Positions 1 to 11,180 of a DNA stretch of 64,000 nucleotides are shown here, piece after piece. Position 1 is the first letter of the stretch. Every line of letters starts with the position of its first letter. The DNA comes from Tolypeutes matacus (taxonomy: Eukaryota > Chordata > Mammalia > Cingulata > Chlamyphoridae). Position numbers and translations under genes: made by a program. Under the pieces are notes generated by a model that was given only the letters and a program-made list of their open reading frames with translations, did no database searches and had not been told where the DNA came from. Location of the stretch: contig JAKSZT010000116.1 in the NCBI GenBank assembly GCA_026826555.1, positions 186,001 through 250,000 of the forward strand, read 5' to 3'.

Positions 1-827
1 AGTTTTGCTGGATAGAGAATTTGTTGCTGGAAGTTTTTTTCTTTTAGTGTTTTGAATATGTCATACCACTGTCTTCTTGCCTCCATAGTTTCAGCTGAGA
101 AATCAGCACTTAATCTTATTGTGCTTCCCTTGTATGTGACGGTTCTCTTTTCTCTTGCTGCCTTGAGTATTTTCTCTTTGTCTTGAGCATTGGACATTTT
201 GACAAGTATATGTCTTGGAGTTGGCCTGTTGGGATTTATAGTTTTTAGGGTGCGCTGTGCTTCCTGGATCTGCACATCCATCTCTCTCAATAGGGTTGGG
301 AAGTTTTCAGCCATTATTTCCTTCAACACTCCTTCTGTTCCCTTTCCCTTCTCTTCTCCTTCTGGGATGCCCATAATGCATATGTTTGTGCATTTTGTAT
401 TATCGGTTAATTCCCTGAGACCATGCTGAATTTTTTCTATCTTTTTGTTTATTTGTCCTACAATCTCTTTGATTTCAAATGTATTGTCTTCCATATCACT
501 AATTCTTTCCTCTGCCTGTTCAAATCTGCTGCCATGTGAGTCCAGCGTCTTTTTCATTTCTTGGCTTGTGCCTTTGTTCACCATCATATCCATTACCTTT
601 TTAGGCGTGTTAGCTATTTTTTCAGTATGTTCTCCCAGTGTCTTCTTTATATTCTTAATCTCTTCCTTCAGTTCTTTAAGTTGGCCCATGATATTTGTTT
701 GGAGAGCTTTGATTAGTTGTTTGATGATCTGCATTGCTTCCTGGTTTTTATTTTGTGCATTGGACTGGTCCAATTTTTCCAGTTTCTCAGAGTCATTTGT
801 ATTTTTCTTTTGCCCTCTGGTTATCAT
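1..827 (-). CDS. LINE-1 ORF1 protein, 3' end outside window
   Basis: RNA-binding chaperone protein of a LINE-1 retrotransposon (ORF1p), read on the minus strand from ATG at 825-827 to the left edge with no stop, about 275 codons. An in-frame TAA lies eight codons or so upstream, so this ATG is a good start. The N-terminal third is a charged coiled coil (many Lys, Glu and Gln heptads). The middle and C-terminal parts carry the RRM and CTD signatures of the family, for example AAREKRTVTYKG and SADFSAETMEARRQW. The family protein is usually about 300-370 residues, so only the last few dozen residues are missing here. The undamaged frame, unlike every other coding remnant in the window, suggests a young element. 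ORF2 would lie beyond the left edge. Confidence 0.9.
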   Translation of the reverse strand, partial: MITRGQKKNTNDSEKLEKLDQSNAQNKNQEAMQIIKQLIKALQTNIMGQLKELKEEIKNIKKTLGEHTEKIANTPKKVMDMMVNKGTSQEMKKTLDSHGSRFEQAEERISDMEDNTFEIKEIVGQINKKIEKIQHGLRELTDNTKCTNICIMGIPEGEEKGKGTEGVLKEIMAENFPTLLREMDVQIQEAQRTLKTINPNRPTPRHILVKMSNAQDKEKILKAAREKRTVTYKGSTIRLSADFSAETMEARRQWYDIFKTLKEKNFQQQILYPAK

Positions 828-2616
828 ATTATCTTGATGTATTTGTTCAATTGATTAGGTTTTCTCTATGCTCTAGAATTTTATTTAGCTGTTGGTTCTG
901 CGTGTGAGTTAAGTTTTCTCTTTGGCAGTTTTTCTTCACATTTTATTTCCTTGCTTCTTTCTATGTCCCCTTGAAGGCAAAAGGTTAGGGCCAGAGAAAT
1001 CAAAAGATGTAAGGAAGGCAGAAGGATAATAGAAATGTTGATAAAAGTTAGAAGAGGGGCAAAGTGAGACTTAATGAGATTAATATTTAACTTGTGTAGG
1101 CAGTGTAGAGTACTAGGAAAAAATATGGAGTTCCTACAGTGGACTGGGAAAACAAATGGAGGAATATATATATAGTGATTTAGAAGGCTAGAATTATGAG
1201 GAGGTAGATGAATAGTAAAGAAAGGTCTGAAAGGATTAATTTAATACTAATAAAAAAAAAGAAGAAAACAAAATAGATGGAATAGAAATTGACGCCCTTA
1301 AGTTGTGGGCCTATGAAAAAATGTTGTCTCTAAGAGCCACAACAGAAAACAGAAGGCAGAAAGATGCAGGAAGCATAAGCGATAGTTTGTAATACAGAAT
1401 CAATATATACAGCAAGTGGGAAATTACTGTAGAAGGAGCCCAGCAAAGAAGCGACAAGCTGGCACCACGTTAAAAAAAAAAATAGAAGGAAAAAGGAAGG
1501 GGGGAGGAAAGAGGAAATAATAGCAAGAGACCAGAAATAAACAGAGAGAAATGGAAGATCCACACAGGCAAGTAGTCAAACAGAGCTAAGGGGGGTCAAT
1601 TATTCCCCTAGGGTCCACGTGGATCTTTCCTGCCTACTTGTGTTTATCAATCAATTTCCCCACAGGGTTCTATATGCAGGTCCTGAAGCAGCTTTTAGCT
1701 ATTAAACTAAATTAAAAAGAACTTATTTTTCATTTGTTGAGGTGACCTCACTTTTTTATTTTTATTTTTATTTTTTTAGCCAAATGCAGGACCCAAAATA
1801 ATTCCTCCTCTAGACCAATCCCCTTACGGAAGGGACACTAGCTGGTCCCGTGGAAATTAATCAAGCACGTCCCACTTTCCGGACTCCCCAGGTTAGCTGT
1901 AGCTCTGTTGTTAGTGAGTGAGGAGTGCTAAAGAGGGCAGATTCCGCCCCTTCTGGAGCCGAGCTCGAACGTCACCGGGCTGCTCAGTAAATCAGTTTGA
2001 GTGCAGATTCGCGTCTGCTCTCATCCTGATGCTGCTTCAGGTTGGCTTATCTGCTCCCCAAAGCTATGGGGTGGTACAGGCAGCCAGATCGATGTCTAAA
2101 AATATAAAATACCCTACCCTGTCTTCCAACAGAACTCTCCCTTTTTTGGGAAGTGTCCCTTCTTCCTGGCTCTGCAGCGGCCCGGGTCTTATCCCTGGGT
2201 GGCTAGGGAAATCAGCTCCGTTCCCCAACCAAAATCCCCTCTCCGGTTCACCGGGTGCTGATTAGCTCGTTTGTTCTGTTCACACAAGGTCCAAGGGGCG
2301 CCAGGCAGCCAGATCCCCAGAAAATAAAACTTTTTCGCCCTGCTCGTGGCTCCAGATGGCCGTTTTATTTTATTTTATTTTTCCTCCCTAACCGCGGGGC
2401 TCAGCCGTCTGTGCCAAACACCACCGGGAGCCTTAGAACTCACGAATCTCTACTGTTCCATCCACGCCATTGATCCACGCAGATATATGTCCCAAGCTTC
2501 TCACTCCACACGTGCACAGCACAGACCCCTGGACAGGACCCCGTCCACAATCGGCCTTGCTCTGGGAGCTTGCAGTGTGTGCCCTCCTACACTAACGCCA
2601 TCTTGGCCTCCTCCTC
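828..2616 (-). mobile_element. LINE-1 (L1-A) 5' UTR and promoter region
   Basis: Non-coding leader of the L1 whose ORF1 occupies 1-827. It runs right to left. The 5' terminus is near 2616, where the minus strand reads GAGGAGGCCAAGATGGCG, a typical L1 start (the AAGATGGC motif is a known YY1-type site at L1 5' ends). The distal part (about 1800-2610) is GC-rich with many CpGs, as expected of an L1 internal promoter. The proximal part (about 960-1600) is purine-rich on the plus strand and contains no ORF. With an intact ORF1 and an apparently complete leader, the element may be full length. Its 3' half lies outside the window. Confidence 0.8.
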
Positions 2617-4026
2617 AAATGTGTTTTTGACTACACCTATTTTATCTTTCATTCCCATGAACTCTGTTACTTTTCTTTTCAGGATTTCAAATTCTTCTTT
2701 ACATTCACTCAATATCTTCTTGATGTCACTTATCTCTTTAACTGTACTGTCTTTCATCTCATTAATTTAATTTTGGAAATTTGTGCTCATCTCACTGATT
2801 AGTTCTCTCAAATTCTGCAGCTCTTCTGGGAGTTTGATGTATTCCTTTTCTTGAGCCAGTCTTCTATTTTCTTAGTATAGCTCATAAATTTTGCTGGTGT
2901 TAGGCATCTGATTAGGTTGTATTTTATTTAGATGCTCTATCACTTACTCTTTTATAGGGTTTTAGTGGCAGGAGGCTTGAGTTACCACAGCTCTTTGTTT
3001 TTGGCTCAACCTTGATTGTTAGGATTGTCCTGCTGGTTTCTCAAAACTGGGCACTGGACCCAATAATTGGTTGTAGGTTCGTTTACTTGGGCCTTGGGCA
3101 GGGAGGCTATAGAGGCCAGGAAAATCATCTCCTACTTATTAATTTTCTTATGTGCACTTCCTTGATCTGCCTGGAAATGGTGGTCATTGGCAGCTCTCAA
3201 TTCAGTGCGTGGTCAGAGTTTATTTGTTATGACACAGACCAGATCAATGTGGTAGAGCTTCCTGTCTGGGGGTAAGAGCCTTGTAGTTCAAATTTTATGA
3301 GACATTTCACCAGTCTTCTCTGGTAGGTCCCTCCCTTTTCTCAGCTGGGAATTATTTCCTCTCCCCTCTGAATCCTCAACAATCAGTCCCTGTTAGTAGA
3401 GGAGGTTTGCATATCTTTAGCCCCTTGCAGGCTCCAAGGCAAGCAATTTTGCAGCCCCACCTGACCTGGAAGGGCTCTCAGGACAGGGCAGACCAAACCT
3501 GTGAGTCAAAAGCAGGGTCAACCCCAGGCTCTCTCTCCCCTCTCCTGTGGAATCCTCAAAAATTAGTCCAGGCTAGAAGAGAGGGAGGTGGCGAGGGTCG
3601 GATTTCTCTAGTCCTTCCTAGGATCACAGGACAAGCCACTGTGTGGAAGGGTCCCTGGAGCTTCGCAGCCCAAATTTGCAGGTCAGAACCTGAGTCAGCC
3701 TAAGGCTGTGTCCCTCTCTCTCCCCTTTCCAGGAGTGGTAGATCCCTGGAGCACCTTTATCTGTATTTGCAGGCCAAGAGGCCCAAAAATTCTAAAGTGT
3801 GTGGGGGAGGGTGCCAGCAGCAGCAGCCACTGCTGGTTCCAACTCACAGTTCTGGTTCTGTCATTGCAATTTCCCTGTATTGTCTCACTACCCTCTGGGT
3901 GGTGTGCAGACTGCACCTGCTGTCATAAACCCTAGAAGAACTATTTTGGGGTAGTGATACCCTGTTCTCTACCTACTTTTCTGTAGAAGAGATTCCTGTG
4001 TCTTACTATTCTGCCATCTTCCTGGA
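2617..4026 (-). mobile_element. Second LINE-1 (L1-B), 5' UTR plus start of ORF1, truncated
   Basis: A second L1 in the same orientation. Its 5' terminus is near 4022-4026, where the minus strand reads CCAGGAAGATGGCAGAATAG. Roughly 3000-4020 is 5' UTR. Between about 2620 and 2990 the minus strand encodes coiled-coil sequence of ORF1 type (for example EMKDSTVKEISDIKK), but a stop interrupts it near 2770, so this copy is decayed. It ends abruptly where L1-A begins (2616/2617). L1-A therefore either inserted into it or replaced its 3' part. Confidence 0.75.
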
Positions 4027-4529
4027 AGTCATGACTTTATTAGATTTTACTCATCTGTTAAAATATGTATTTCACTTCATCCTGAAGGATTGAGATGAAT
4101 TAAATCTCAGGCCCTCGAGGATCTCCACTTCTTTTGAGAGCACCCTTAGGGTTGAATTTCTCCATTGTGCTGTAAATGTAATGAGTTCTTTGGAGATGAA
4201 ATTAGGGCCTTTCAGTTTTACAACCTGCTTCCTGCACCCACACCACCTGGGCAAAATCTGTGTGCTCTGGCTCTAGGGATGGGAATAATGGCACACTTCT
4301 CTGAGTTACACACCTGGTTTTGGAACTAAGATTTGGTGGAGAAAGCACAGTATATTGAGTTGTTCTTGGGAGCATTCTAGGGACCAGTGAAATGGTGGTC
4401 AGCACCCCATTTTGCTCAATGATGGCCACACCCAAAGTACAGTAACTTCTTCATGAGTTCCCATCTCTCCTGGATGTAGGAGAGCACTCCTGATCCCTGT
4501 GCCCTGGGTTAATGCCCTCATTTGAGTCT
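4027..4529. repeat. Duplicon segment a, unit 1: L1 ORF1 remnant and low-copy spacer
   Basis: The first ~60 bases continue an antisense L1 ORF1 C-terminal remnant that is seen more fully in units 2, 3, 5 and 6. The rest is spacer shared with 10140-10552, 29010-29302, 41810-42236 and 50840-51253. Short reading frames are not conserved between copies, so I do not call a gene. Confidence 0.6.
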
Positions 4530-5158
4530 TGTGTGGACCCTGGAAAAGTATGTTCTTACTGACCCATTGCTGGGTGTGTAAGCCTTTTGAATGTAGGACA
4601 TTTTGGTTATATTCAGATAAGGGACCTTTTGATTAGGTCATTTTTTGTTAGATTGATTTAATTTAGTTAAGAGCCTCTGATTAGATTTCAGACAAGAGGA
4701 TGGACCCCAATCATTTTGTTGAAGACTTACATACATGGAACACAAAGAGAAAGATTGCTGCCATGTTTACCCTGTCATGTGTGAGAGTGCTCCAGGATCT
4801 CCTACAGCTGTGGAGAGACACAGAATCCCTGAGTGTCTGAGGGTGAGACCAGAGGCTATAGTCATGGAGTAGCTTGAAGCTGAAGACATCCAGGCCAGAG
4901 GACAAGAGAGATGTGTGAGTAATTGTGTCTGATGGCCCACTGCTGAACTGAGAGAGAAAGTGAGTTTGGAAGAGAATGCAGAGGGAGCAAGCAGGCCCAA
5001 CATTTTTCCTTGGCAGGAGTCCAGTGTCAGCTGACCCTTGCTATGACAGCATTTTTGATGATGCATTGATTTGGACATTTTGACAGCCTCAGAACTGTAA
5101 GCTTTAACCATAATAATTCCAATAAAAGCCAACTTATTTCTGGTATTTAGCATTGGCA
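4530..5158 (+). mobile_element. Solo MaLR-type LTR (type A), unit 1
   Basis: An LTR of ERVL-MaLR character with TG at the start and CA at the end. It contains the family-style stretches around 4620-4710 (TGATTAGATTTCAG) and a 3' region with a polyadenylation-like AATAAAAGCC near 5120, followed by TTTCTGGTATTTAGCATT. No internal retroviral sequence follows, so it is a solo LTR. Copies: 10553-11180, 37901-38513 and a truncated one at 51254-51424. They sit at the same place in each duplicon, so they were copied with it rather than inserted separately. Confidence 0.7.
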
Positions 5159-7139
5159 GAACTTGGCAAACTCAAACACTTAGGGACACAGTGTTGGAGA
5201 GCTGCCCTGTTCCCAAATGGCAGTGTGATGTTGCTGCACAATGAATTCACCTGAAAACTGTGGGTGTCTCCAGACTGGGCAGGAATGAGTACTGGTAAGA
5301 AGGAGGAGGACATGGCCTTCGCCAGCAAGGTCTACAAGACAGGGAATCAGGCAGGGGAGTCATATGGTTTTGAGATGAATCTAAAGTCATGGATGCCCCA
5401 GAATGATGTATCTCCCTCAGGAAGTTATTGGCCAGGTGAGCAGGGGTAGTTAAAAGCATGGGACCTGGGATCTGGTGCAGCAGAGGAGTCCAGGCACAGA
5501 CAGGAAACTTCCTGCTTCTGCTCCTTTTGCTCTTCCCTCCTTACCTTGGCCTCCAGTGTTAACCCTCTAAGAACAATGCTCTTACTGTACCCCTGCTGGT
5601 TCTCAGGCACAGACTCATGTTTACTGCTTCCAGTTGTACATTCCCCTTCTCCAATCTTAGGGGTAGCTAAAGAAAGTACAATACCAAGATGAAAAGTGTT
5701 GGTGCCAGGAAGGATATGTCAAAATTCACCTTACAGCATTGGGTACAGCAATAACATTACCAGAATAAGCAATATTAAGCCACTGATGCTGATAAATAGT
5801 AAGGGAATCTCAGAAAGTCCTGGGACCTAGGACAGAAAAGAATAGAAGTGGGGTTGTGAGATAGTGCCATGTTAGCAGTAAACCTCAGAGGGTGCAGATG
5901 ACAGATATTTCTCAGACAAATTAAATATAAAATTTTCAACACATTTTGAACAGAGTTGAAAATGATGCAGACCTCTTCAATCCCAGAAGAGAACGGAGGG
6001 GTTTGGATAGGAATAAGCTGATGAACACCTGAAGAAGCTGGAATGTAACACATGTTCAGTGCTGTTCCCCCAAGCCAAAGAGGGAGTGTCCTGTTTGGTA
6101 ACCAAACTCTCAGAGCCCCAATGAAAACCATCATCTTATGTTCTGGATCCACAAAGAACAGGGAGAAAGCCCTGCTCAACACTCACAGTCTCAGTTAGTG
6201 ATGTGAGTCACTCTAGTGGGTCATCACTGCGTAGTAAGCAGCAGGAAGTACGTCTTCTACTTTGGTGCTAAGAGCCCTCTAACCGGACACATGTAGAGAG
6301 CAGTGTGGCCTTCACATGGTCATGTCTATGATCCTCATGCTCCATGCGCACTCTTGCTGAGGGAGGCCTCCACCCATCCAGGAAGGTGAGGGAGGAGGGG
6401 ACTGAGCAATTTCCCTTTATAAGGGACTCTATTAGCAAAGGGTGAAGGGAAGTGCCCATGACCCCAGTATTGTTGCAGATACAAATTGATATATTCAAGC
6501 CAACCACTTTGTATGATTTCATTGTGTACTATTTTCATAATTTCTTTTAAATTATAACCAAATTATCCATGCAAAGAGTATAAAAATAATTTATGAGTGT
6601 TATGGAAAACAGTCACATTCCTTCTTTAGCTGAAATCCCCATTCCTCCTTCCTCAAAATTATCTGCATTGGCAGATTTTTGGGTACACATTTCTGTTTGT
6701 AAATCCATGCATTCTTTAGTTAAATCCATCCCACACCCTATCATGTATGAGAAAAATATTGGAGTACAACTTAAGAATATAAATAAATTTTCTAACTTCT
6801 TAAAATACTTGAGATTAGAAGTATATCATCTAATTATGAAATGAATCATTTCTTATTTAAAATAATAAGGAAAATTTGAGTTAAGTAGAAAGCAGGCCAC
6901 TGTAGTTCAGTGGCTGTTAAACTTGAATCCACATCACAATCAGGTGAAAAAACTGAAAAAATATAAATTGTTGCAGTTCCTTATAAGAAAATGCTATAAT
7001 AATGGGTAGCCTTATTTTTTAAATGGTAGTTTTTAAAATGTTTACCCAGAATTTACTGGATTAAATTACCAGTATAAACAACCATGATAATATGAAATAA
7101 GTGGAGAGCCCATCTTTACATAAAATAAGAGAAATCTAG
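5159..7139. other. Low-copy duplicon spacer, unit 1
   Basis: About 2 kb between the type A LTR and the zinc-finger exon, repeated at 11181-13180 and 38514-40270. It holds several 60-135 codon open frames, mainly on the minus strand (for example 5775-6182). The frames shift or gain stops between copies, so I see no conserved gene and no recognisable KRAB exon. The right part (about 6540-7130) is AT-rich and is the segment into which provirus 1 and an L1 inserted in unit 3. Confidence 0.55.
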
Positions 7140-8600
7140 AGTTTTGATCCATATATTAGTGGTAACAAATTGAACACAGATGAGTGTGGAAGAAGATGTG
7201 GGATGAGCAGATCTCAGAACAAACTGCAAGTGCACTTTCCTGAGGAGAAAGACATCCTGAATTGCACAGTCACAGCCGTTTCCTTAAAAGATTGGCAACA
7301 AGTTTCACAGACTGGAGGTGAGATACTTTAGAGATTCACATTCATTTCATTCATAGGTTTTCTCTCCAGTAGGAAGGTTGCAATGTCTAATGAGATACTG
7401 CCTCTGGTTAAAGAATTTTCCACATTCCTTACATGTATAGGGTTTCCCTCCACTATGAATTTTCTCATGGTCAGTGAGATTTGATTTGCTACTGAAGGCT
7501 TTCCTACATTCCTTACATATATAGGGTGTCTTTCCAGTTTGTCTTCTCTGGTGTGTAATGAGGCTTGATTTCTGAATGAAAGCTTTGTCGCATCCATCAC
7601 ATTCATAGGGTTTCTCTCCAGTATGTTTTCTCAGATGGTTAATGATTTTTTCCTTCTGGTTGAAGGCTTTTCCACATTCATTGCTTATATAGGGTATTTC
7701 TCCAGAATGAATCCTCTGATGTTAAATGAACTATTGCTTTTGGCTGAAGGCTTTTCTGCATTCTTTACATTCATTTTGATTCTGTCCACTATGAGTTTTT
7801 CATTTTCAGTGAGATATGATTTGTACCAAAAGCCTTTTATGCATGCCTTACATGCATAGGGGACTTTGCATTAGGAAATCTCTTGTATCTTAGATTTGAC
7901 ATTTGAATTAAAGCTTTCGCACATATATATGATTTCTCTTCAGTAAGAATTTTCCAATGAATAAAGAGGTTTTCTCTCAGGTTGAAAACTTTCCCACATA
8001 TGTTACATTTCTATGATTGTTCCCCTGTATGGCTTTTAAAATGAGGAGTAAAAAAAATGACTGTAAAGAGCAGACTACATTCAGGACACTCATATGCTTT
8101 CTCTCTAGTTTGAATTTTCTCATATTCCAAGAGTTTTGTTTCAGATGGAAGCATTCCCATGATCCTTACAATACTAACTAATATATGAATATTTCATGCT
8201 CAATGAGACTTAAAGCCTTAGTATTTCCAATATTCCTTACATAGACAGGGTTTTAATTCTGCATATTTCTTTGATTTGACTCTAGCTTTCCCAAATATAT
8301 GAAATCCCAAATGGTTTGTCTGAAGGATTTATTCTCAGGTATCTCCTGAGTTTGAATTTCCAAGAAAATTTCATACTCATTTCACTTTTAGGGGAGGACT
8401 AGCAAGTGGGCAAACTGCCAAAACTCATTCTCTTCATTCTTTTTTCCTTACATAGATTCCTTCATGCGTAGGTAAGCATGATGCAAATACCTTCTTAGTG
8501 AAATTCCATTCATAGAAATGTTATTTTGAGGAAACAATGCTTGCAGTCAGAGAACATATTTTCCCAACTTTCTTACATTCTCTGCCTTCATCTTAAGTCT
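7140..8600 (-). pseudogene. C2H2 zinc-finger exon, copy 1 (broken)
   Basis: Last exon of a Kruppel-type C2H2 zinc-finger gene, read right to left. Such proteins bind DNA through tandem 28-residue fingers joined by TGEKPY linkers, usually in the nucleus. The best-preserved fingers are at about 7350-7640: C-x2-C-x12-H-x3-H units with linkers such as [16 protein letters not shown] and [15 protein letters not shown]. Further 5' (7640-8300) finger remnants continue, but with in-frame stops (TAG/TAA near 7720-7735), a Cys-to-Ser loss in one finger (near 7685), and frameshifts. The 5' edge of the exon lies near 8420-8600. No KRAB, SCAN or other N-terminal domain was found upstream. It is a pseudogene as it stands. 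The homologous copies are at 13190-15430, 26050-27480, 42237-42705 (fragment) and 51740-53165. Confidence 0.85.
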
Positions 8601-9247
8601 GTACCTGTTGTGGAAGTGGATATAGCTTCACTCACAAGCCTTTGGTTATGTGGTTCTTTCTGCTTCTTAATGTCCTATGCGTCTTCATAGTTGGGGGGGT
8701 AGCAAAGGCAGTGTTACAGGGAAATTTATAGGATTGAATGCATTAATTAGATAGAGGAGAGATCCAATATCAGTCATCTAGGCGTCCAATTTGGGAAGTG
8801 CAACAATATCTAATTTTTATATGTTCTATCATTCATGGCTCTTCTTGCTTCAAATGAGCATCACATCCAGTTTGGTGACTTCGTAATTAGGAAATGGGGA
8901 AGTGATATAGCACTTGATTTATGATTGGGACAAAACAACACCCCATAAATCAGCCCTGGAACATTCAGGCTTCTGAAGGATAAGAAAGGTGCAGCTTCCA
9001 AAATGCACGAGTAAGGTGGCCCCAGAACAAAGGCAAAAATGGCAACCCAGGAAATCCTGAACACTTTGTTTGAGACTAACTATTCTTGTTCAATTTTTTT
9101 TCTTCTGTTTATTTGGATGAGATGCACTATTTAATATTTTTAAAAGTTTAACGGGGAAATTATAACACTTTTGCTTTCCTTTCCAAATCTGCACTTATTA
9201 TTTTTTAATGACTTGCCAAAAAATGTATTTTAAAACATTTTATGTCC
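8601..9247 (+). mobile_element. L1 ORF2 remnant and flank, unit 1
   Basis: Around 8690-8830 the plus strand encodes a decayed piece of L1 ORF2 downstream of the endonuclease (the family-typical GKFIALN-type stretch is clearer in the copies at 27569-27700 and 40375-40530). The following ~400 bases to 9247 are duplicon spacer with no gene seen. Confidence 0.6.
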
Positions 9248-9819
9248 TGTATTAGTCAGCCAAAGGGGTGGTGATGCAAAATACCTGAAATCTCTTGGTC
9301 TTTGTAAAAGGTATTTATTTGGGGTAGAAGCTTACAGTTCCCAGGCCATAAAGCATAAGTTTCTTCCTTCACCAAAGTCTGTTACCCAACTTGGAGCAAG
9401 AGAGCTTCTGATATTTACCAGGGTTCAGACTTCTTGGAGTCCCAGTCCTGTGTTTTTCCATGAACTCAGTTCCTCTGTTTCCTCCACAAGGTCAGCTGTA
9501 GAATATGAGGCTCTCTAAGCTTTGCCTCCCTCCACAAGGCCAGCTGTGAACTGTCAGTTTAATGGCTTGTCTCTTTTCCCTAGGGCCTTCTCTCCTTGCT
9601 AATCAGAACTCCAACATCAGAATCTACTCCTGGCCTGTCCTTTGCCATGCCTTTTTATGTTTGACACATCACCCACCAAAGGGCGGGGCTCAATGCCCTA
9701 CCAACTATGGCCCAATCAACACCCTTATCATAACTTAATCATGCCCAGATTAACAGACCAGTTTTCAAGCATTATCCAATATTAATTTTTGAAATTCATA
9801 TCGATATCCAACTGCTACA
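9248..9819 (-). mobile_element. Solo MaLR-type LTR (type B), unit 1
   Basis: Reads TGTAGCAGTT... to ...CTAATACA on the minus strand, so it has the TG/CA ends of an LTR. A polyadenylation-like AATAAATA lies near its 3' end (about 9310-9320 on the plus strand as TATTTATTT). No internal region flanks it. The same LTR occupies 28144-28712, 40949-41522, 49964-50543 and, truncated, 53820-54061. It is probably an ERVL-MaLR family member. The family name would need a repeat library. Confidence 0.65.
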
Positions 9820-10552
9820 TATCCATTTACCCATCTTATGGTATATATTATTTTATGGTGTATTTGAACACTTTATTGATGTCCTAAGCCATGGATATCC
9901 TTATTACTTTACCCATTCCATAGTCATTTATATGTATGAATTTAATTAACAGATATTTTCCTTCAATCCATCCTGAATCTTGAATCTTCTGATATTATTT
10001 TATTTCTGCCTGAAGAATATTCTTTGACATTTCTTTTAAAGTGAGTTGCTGCTAGCAAACTTTATTAGGTTTTAGTCATCTGTAAAAGTATTTATTTCAC
10101 TTCTTGCTGAAGGATTGAGATGAATTAAACCTCCAGCTCTATTTGATCTCCACTCTTTTTGAGAACACCCTTAGGGTTAAATTTCTCCATTCTGTTGTAA
10201 ATGTAAACAGTTCATTGGAGAAGAAATTAGGGGCTTTCAGTTTTACAGCCTGCTTCCTGCCCCCACCCCCCAGGCAAAATCTGTGTGCTCTGGCTCTGGG
10301 GATGGGAATAATGGCACACTTGTCTGAGTTGCACACCTGGTTTTGGAGCAAAGAGTTGGTGGAGAAAGCACAGTATATTAAGTTCTTCTTGGGACCATTC
10401 TAGGTACCAGTTCAATGGTGTTCTGCACCCCATTTTCTCAATGATGTCCTCACCCAAATTACAGCCACTGCTTCATGAGTTCCCATTTTTCCTGGAACTA
10501 GGAGACCCCTCTTGATCCCTATGCCCTGGATTAATGCCCTTGTTTGAGTCTT
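9820..10552 (-). mobile_element. L1 ORF1 C-terminal remnant and spacer (segment a, unit 2)
   Basis: Between about 9990 and 10140 the minus strand has a decayed end of L1 ORF1: residues like MSKNILQAEIK, followed upstream by the sequence that in L1-A corresponds to the start of this window. The remainder (10140-10552) is the shared spacer. No gene is seen. Confidence 0.55.
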
Positions 10553-11180
10553 GTGTGACCCCAGAAATGTATGTTCTTACTAACCCATTGCAGTGTGTAA
10601 GCCTTTTGTATGTAGGACATTATGGTTAGATTCAGATAAGGGAGCTTTCAATAAGGTCACTTTTTCTCAGATTGCTTTAGTTGAGTTAAGGGCCTCTGGT
10701 TAGATTTCAGTCTCCAGGATGGACACCAATCATTGTGCTGAAATCCTACATACATGGAACTCACAGAGAAAGAGTGCTGCCATGTTTACCCTGCCATGTA
10801 GGAGAGGGCTCCTGGATCTCTGACAGCTGTGGAGAGACACAGAAACCCTGAGAGGGTGAGGGAAAGGGCAGAGGCTAGAATCGTGGAGCAGCTTGAATCT
10901 GAAAACATCCAGGCCATAAGAGAAGGGAGAGGTGTGAGCAATTGTGTCTGATGGCCCACTGCCGAGCTAGGAGAGAAATAGAGTTTGGAGGAGAAGACAG
11001 AAAGATACAGGCAGGCTCAATATTTTGCCTTGGTAGGAGTCCAGCAGCAGTTGACACTGGTTAAGACAGTAGTTTTCATGATGCCTTGATTTTGGACATT
11101 TTCACAGCCTCAGATTTTTAAGCTTTAACCCTAATAAACTCCAATAAAAGCCAACCTATTTCTGGCATTTTGCATTGGCA
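10553..11180 (+). mobile_element. Solo MaLR-type LTR (type A), unit 2
   Basis: Duplicate of 4530-5158, same orientation and same neighbours. It ends with TTGCATTGGCA at 11180, which is cleaner than in unit 1. The AATAAA near 11135 is retained. Confidence 0.7.

Larger units (their letters stand above)
4027..10040. repeat. Duplicon unit 1 (complete ~6 kb zinc-finger segmental duplication unit)
   Basis: The most complete copy of a ~6 kb block that recurs about six times in direct orientation up to 54061. Order: L1 ORF1 remnant and spacer, MaLR LTR type A, low-copy spacer, zinc-finger exon on the minus strand, L1 ORF2 remnant, MaLR LTR type B on the minus strand. The copies were recognised by long stretches of near-identical sequence, for example the MaLR-A starts at 4530, 10553, 37901 and 51254 and the MaLR-B starts at 9248, 28144, 40949, 49964 and 53820. 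Other units differ by later insertions and deletions. Confidence 0.85.

Noticed and set aside
1918..2630. Short GC-rich open frames (115, 72 and 94 codons)
   Set aside because: They run antisense to an L1 5' UTR and owe their length to GC content.
5775..6182. A 135-codon minus-strand open frame as a host gene
   Set aside because: The matching segments in units 2 and 4 have different frames and stops, and no family is recognised.
5159..6900. KRAB exons of the zinc-finger gene
   Set aside because: I looked for the domain on both strands near each exon and found nothing that resembles it. It may have been lost or lie outside.
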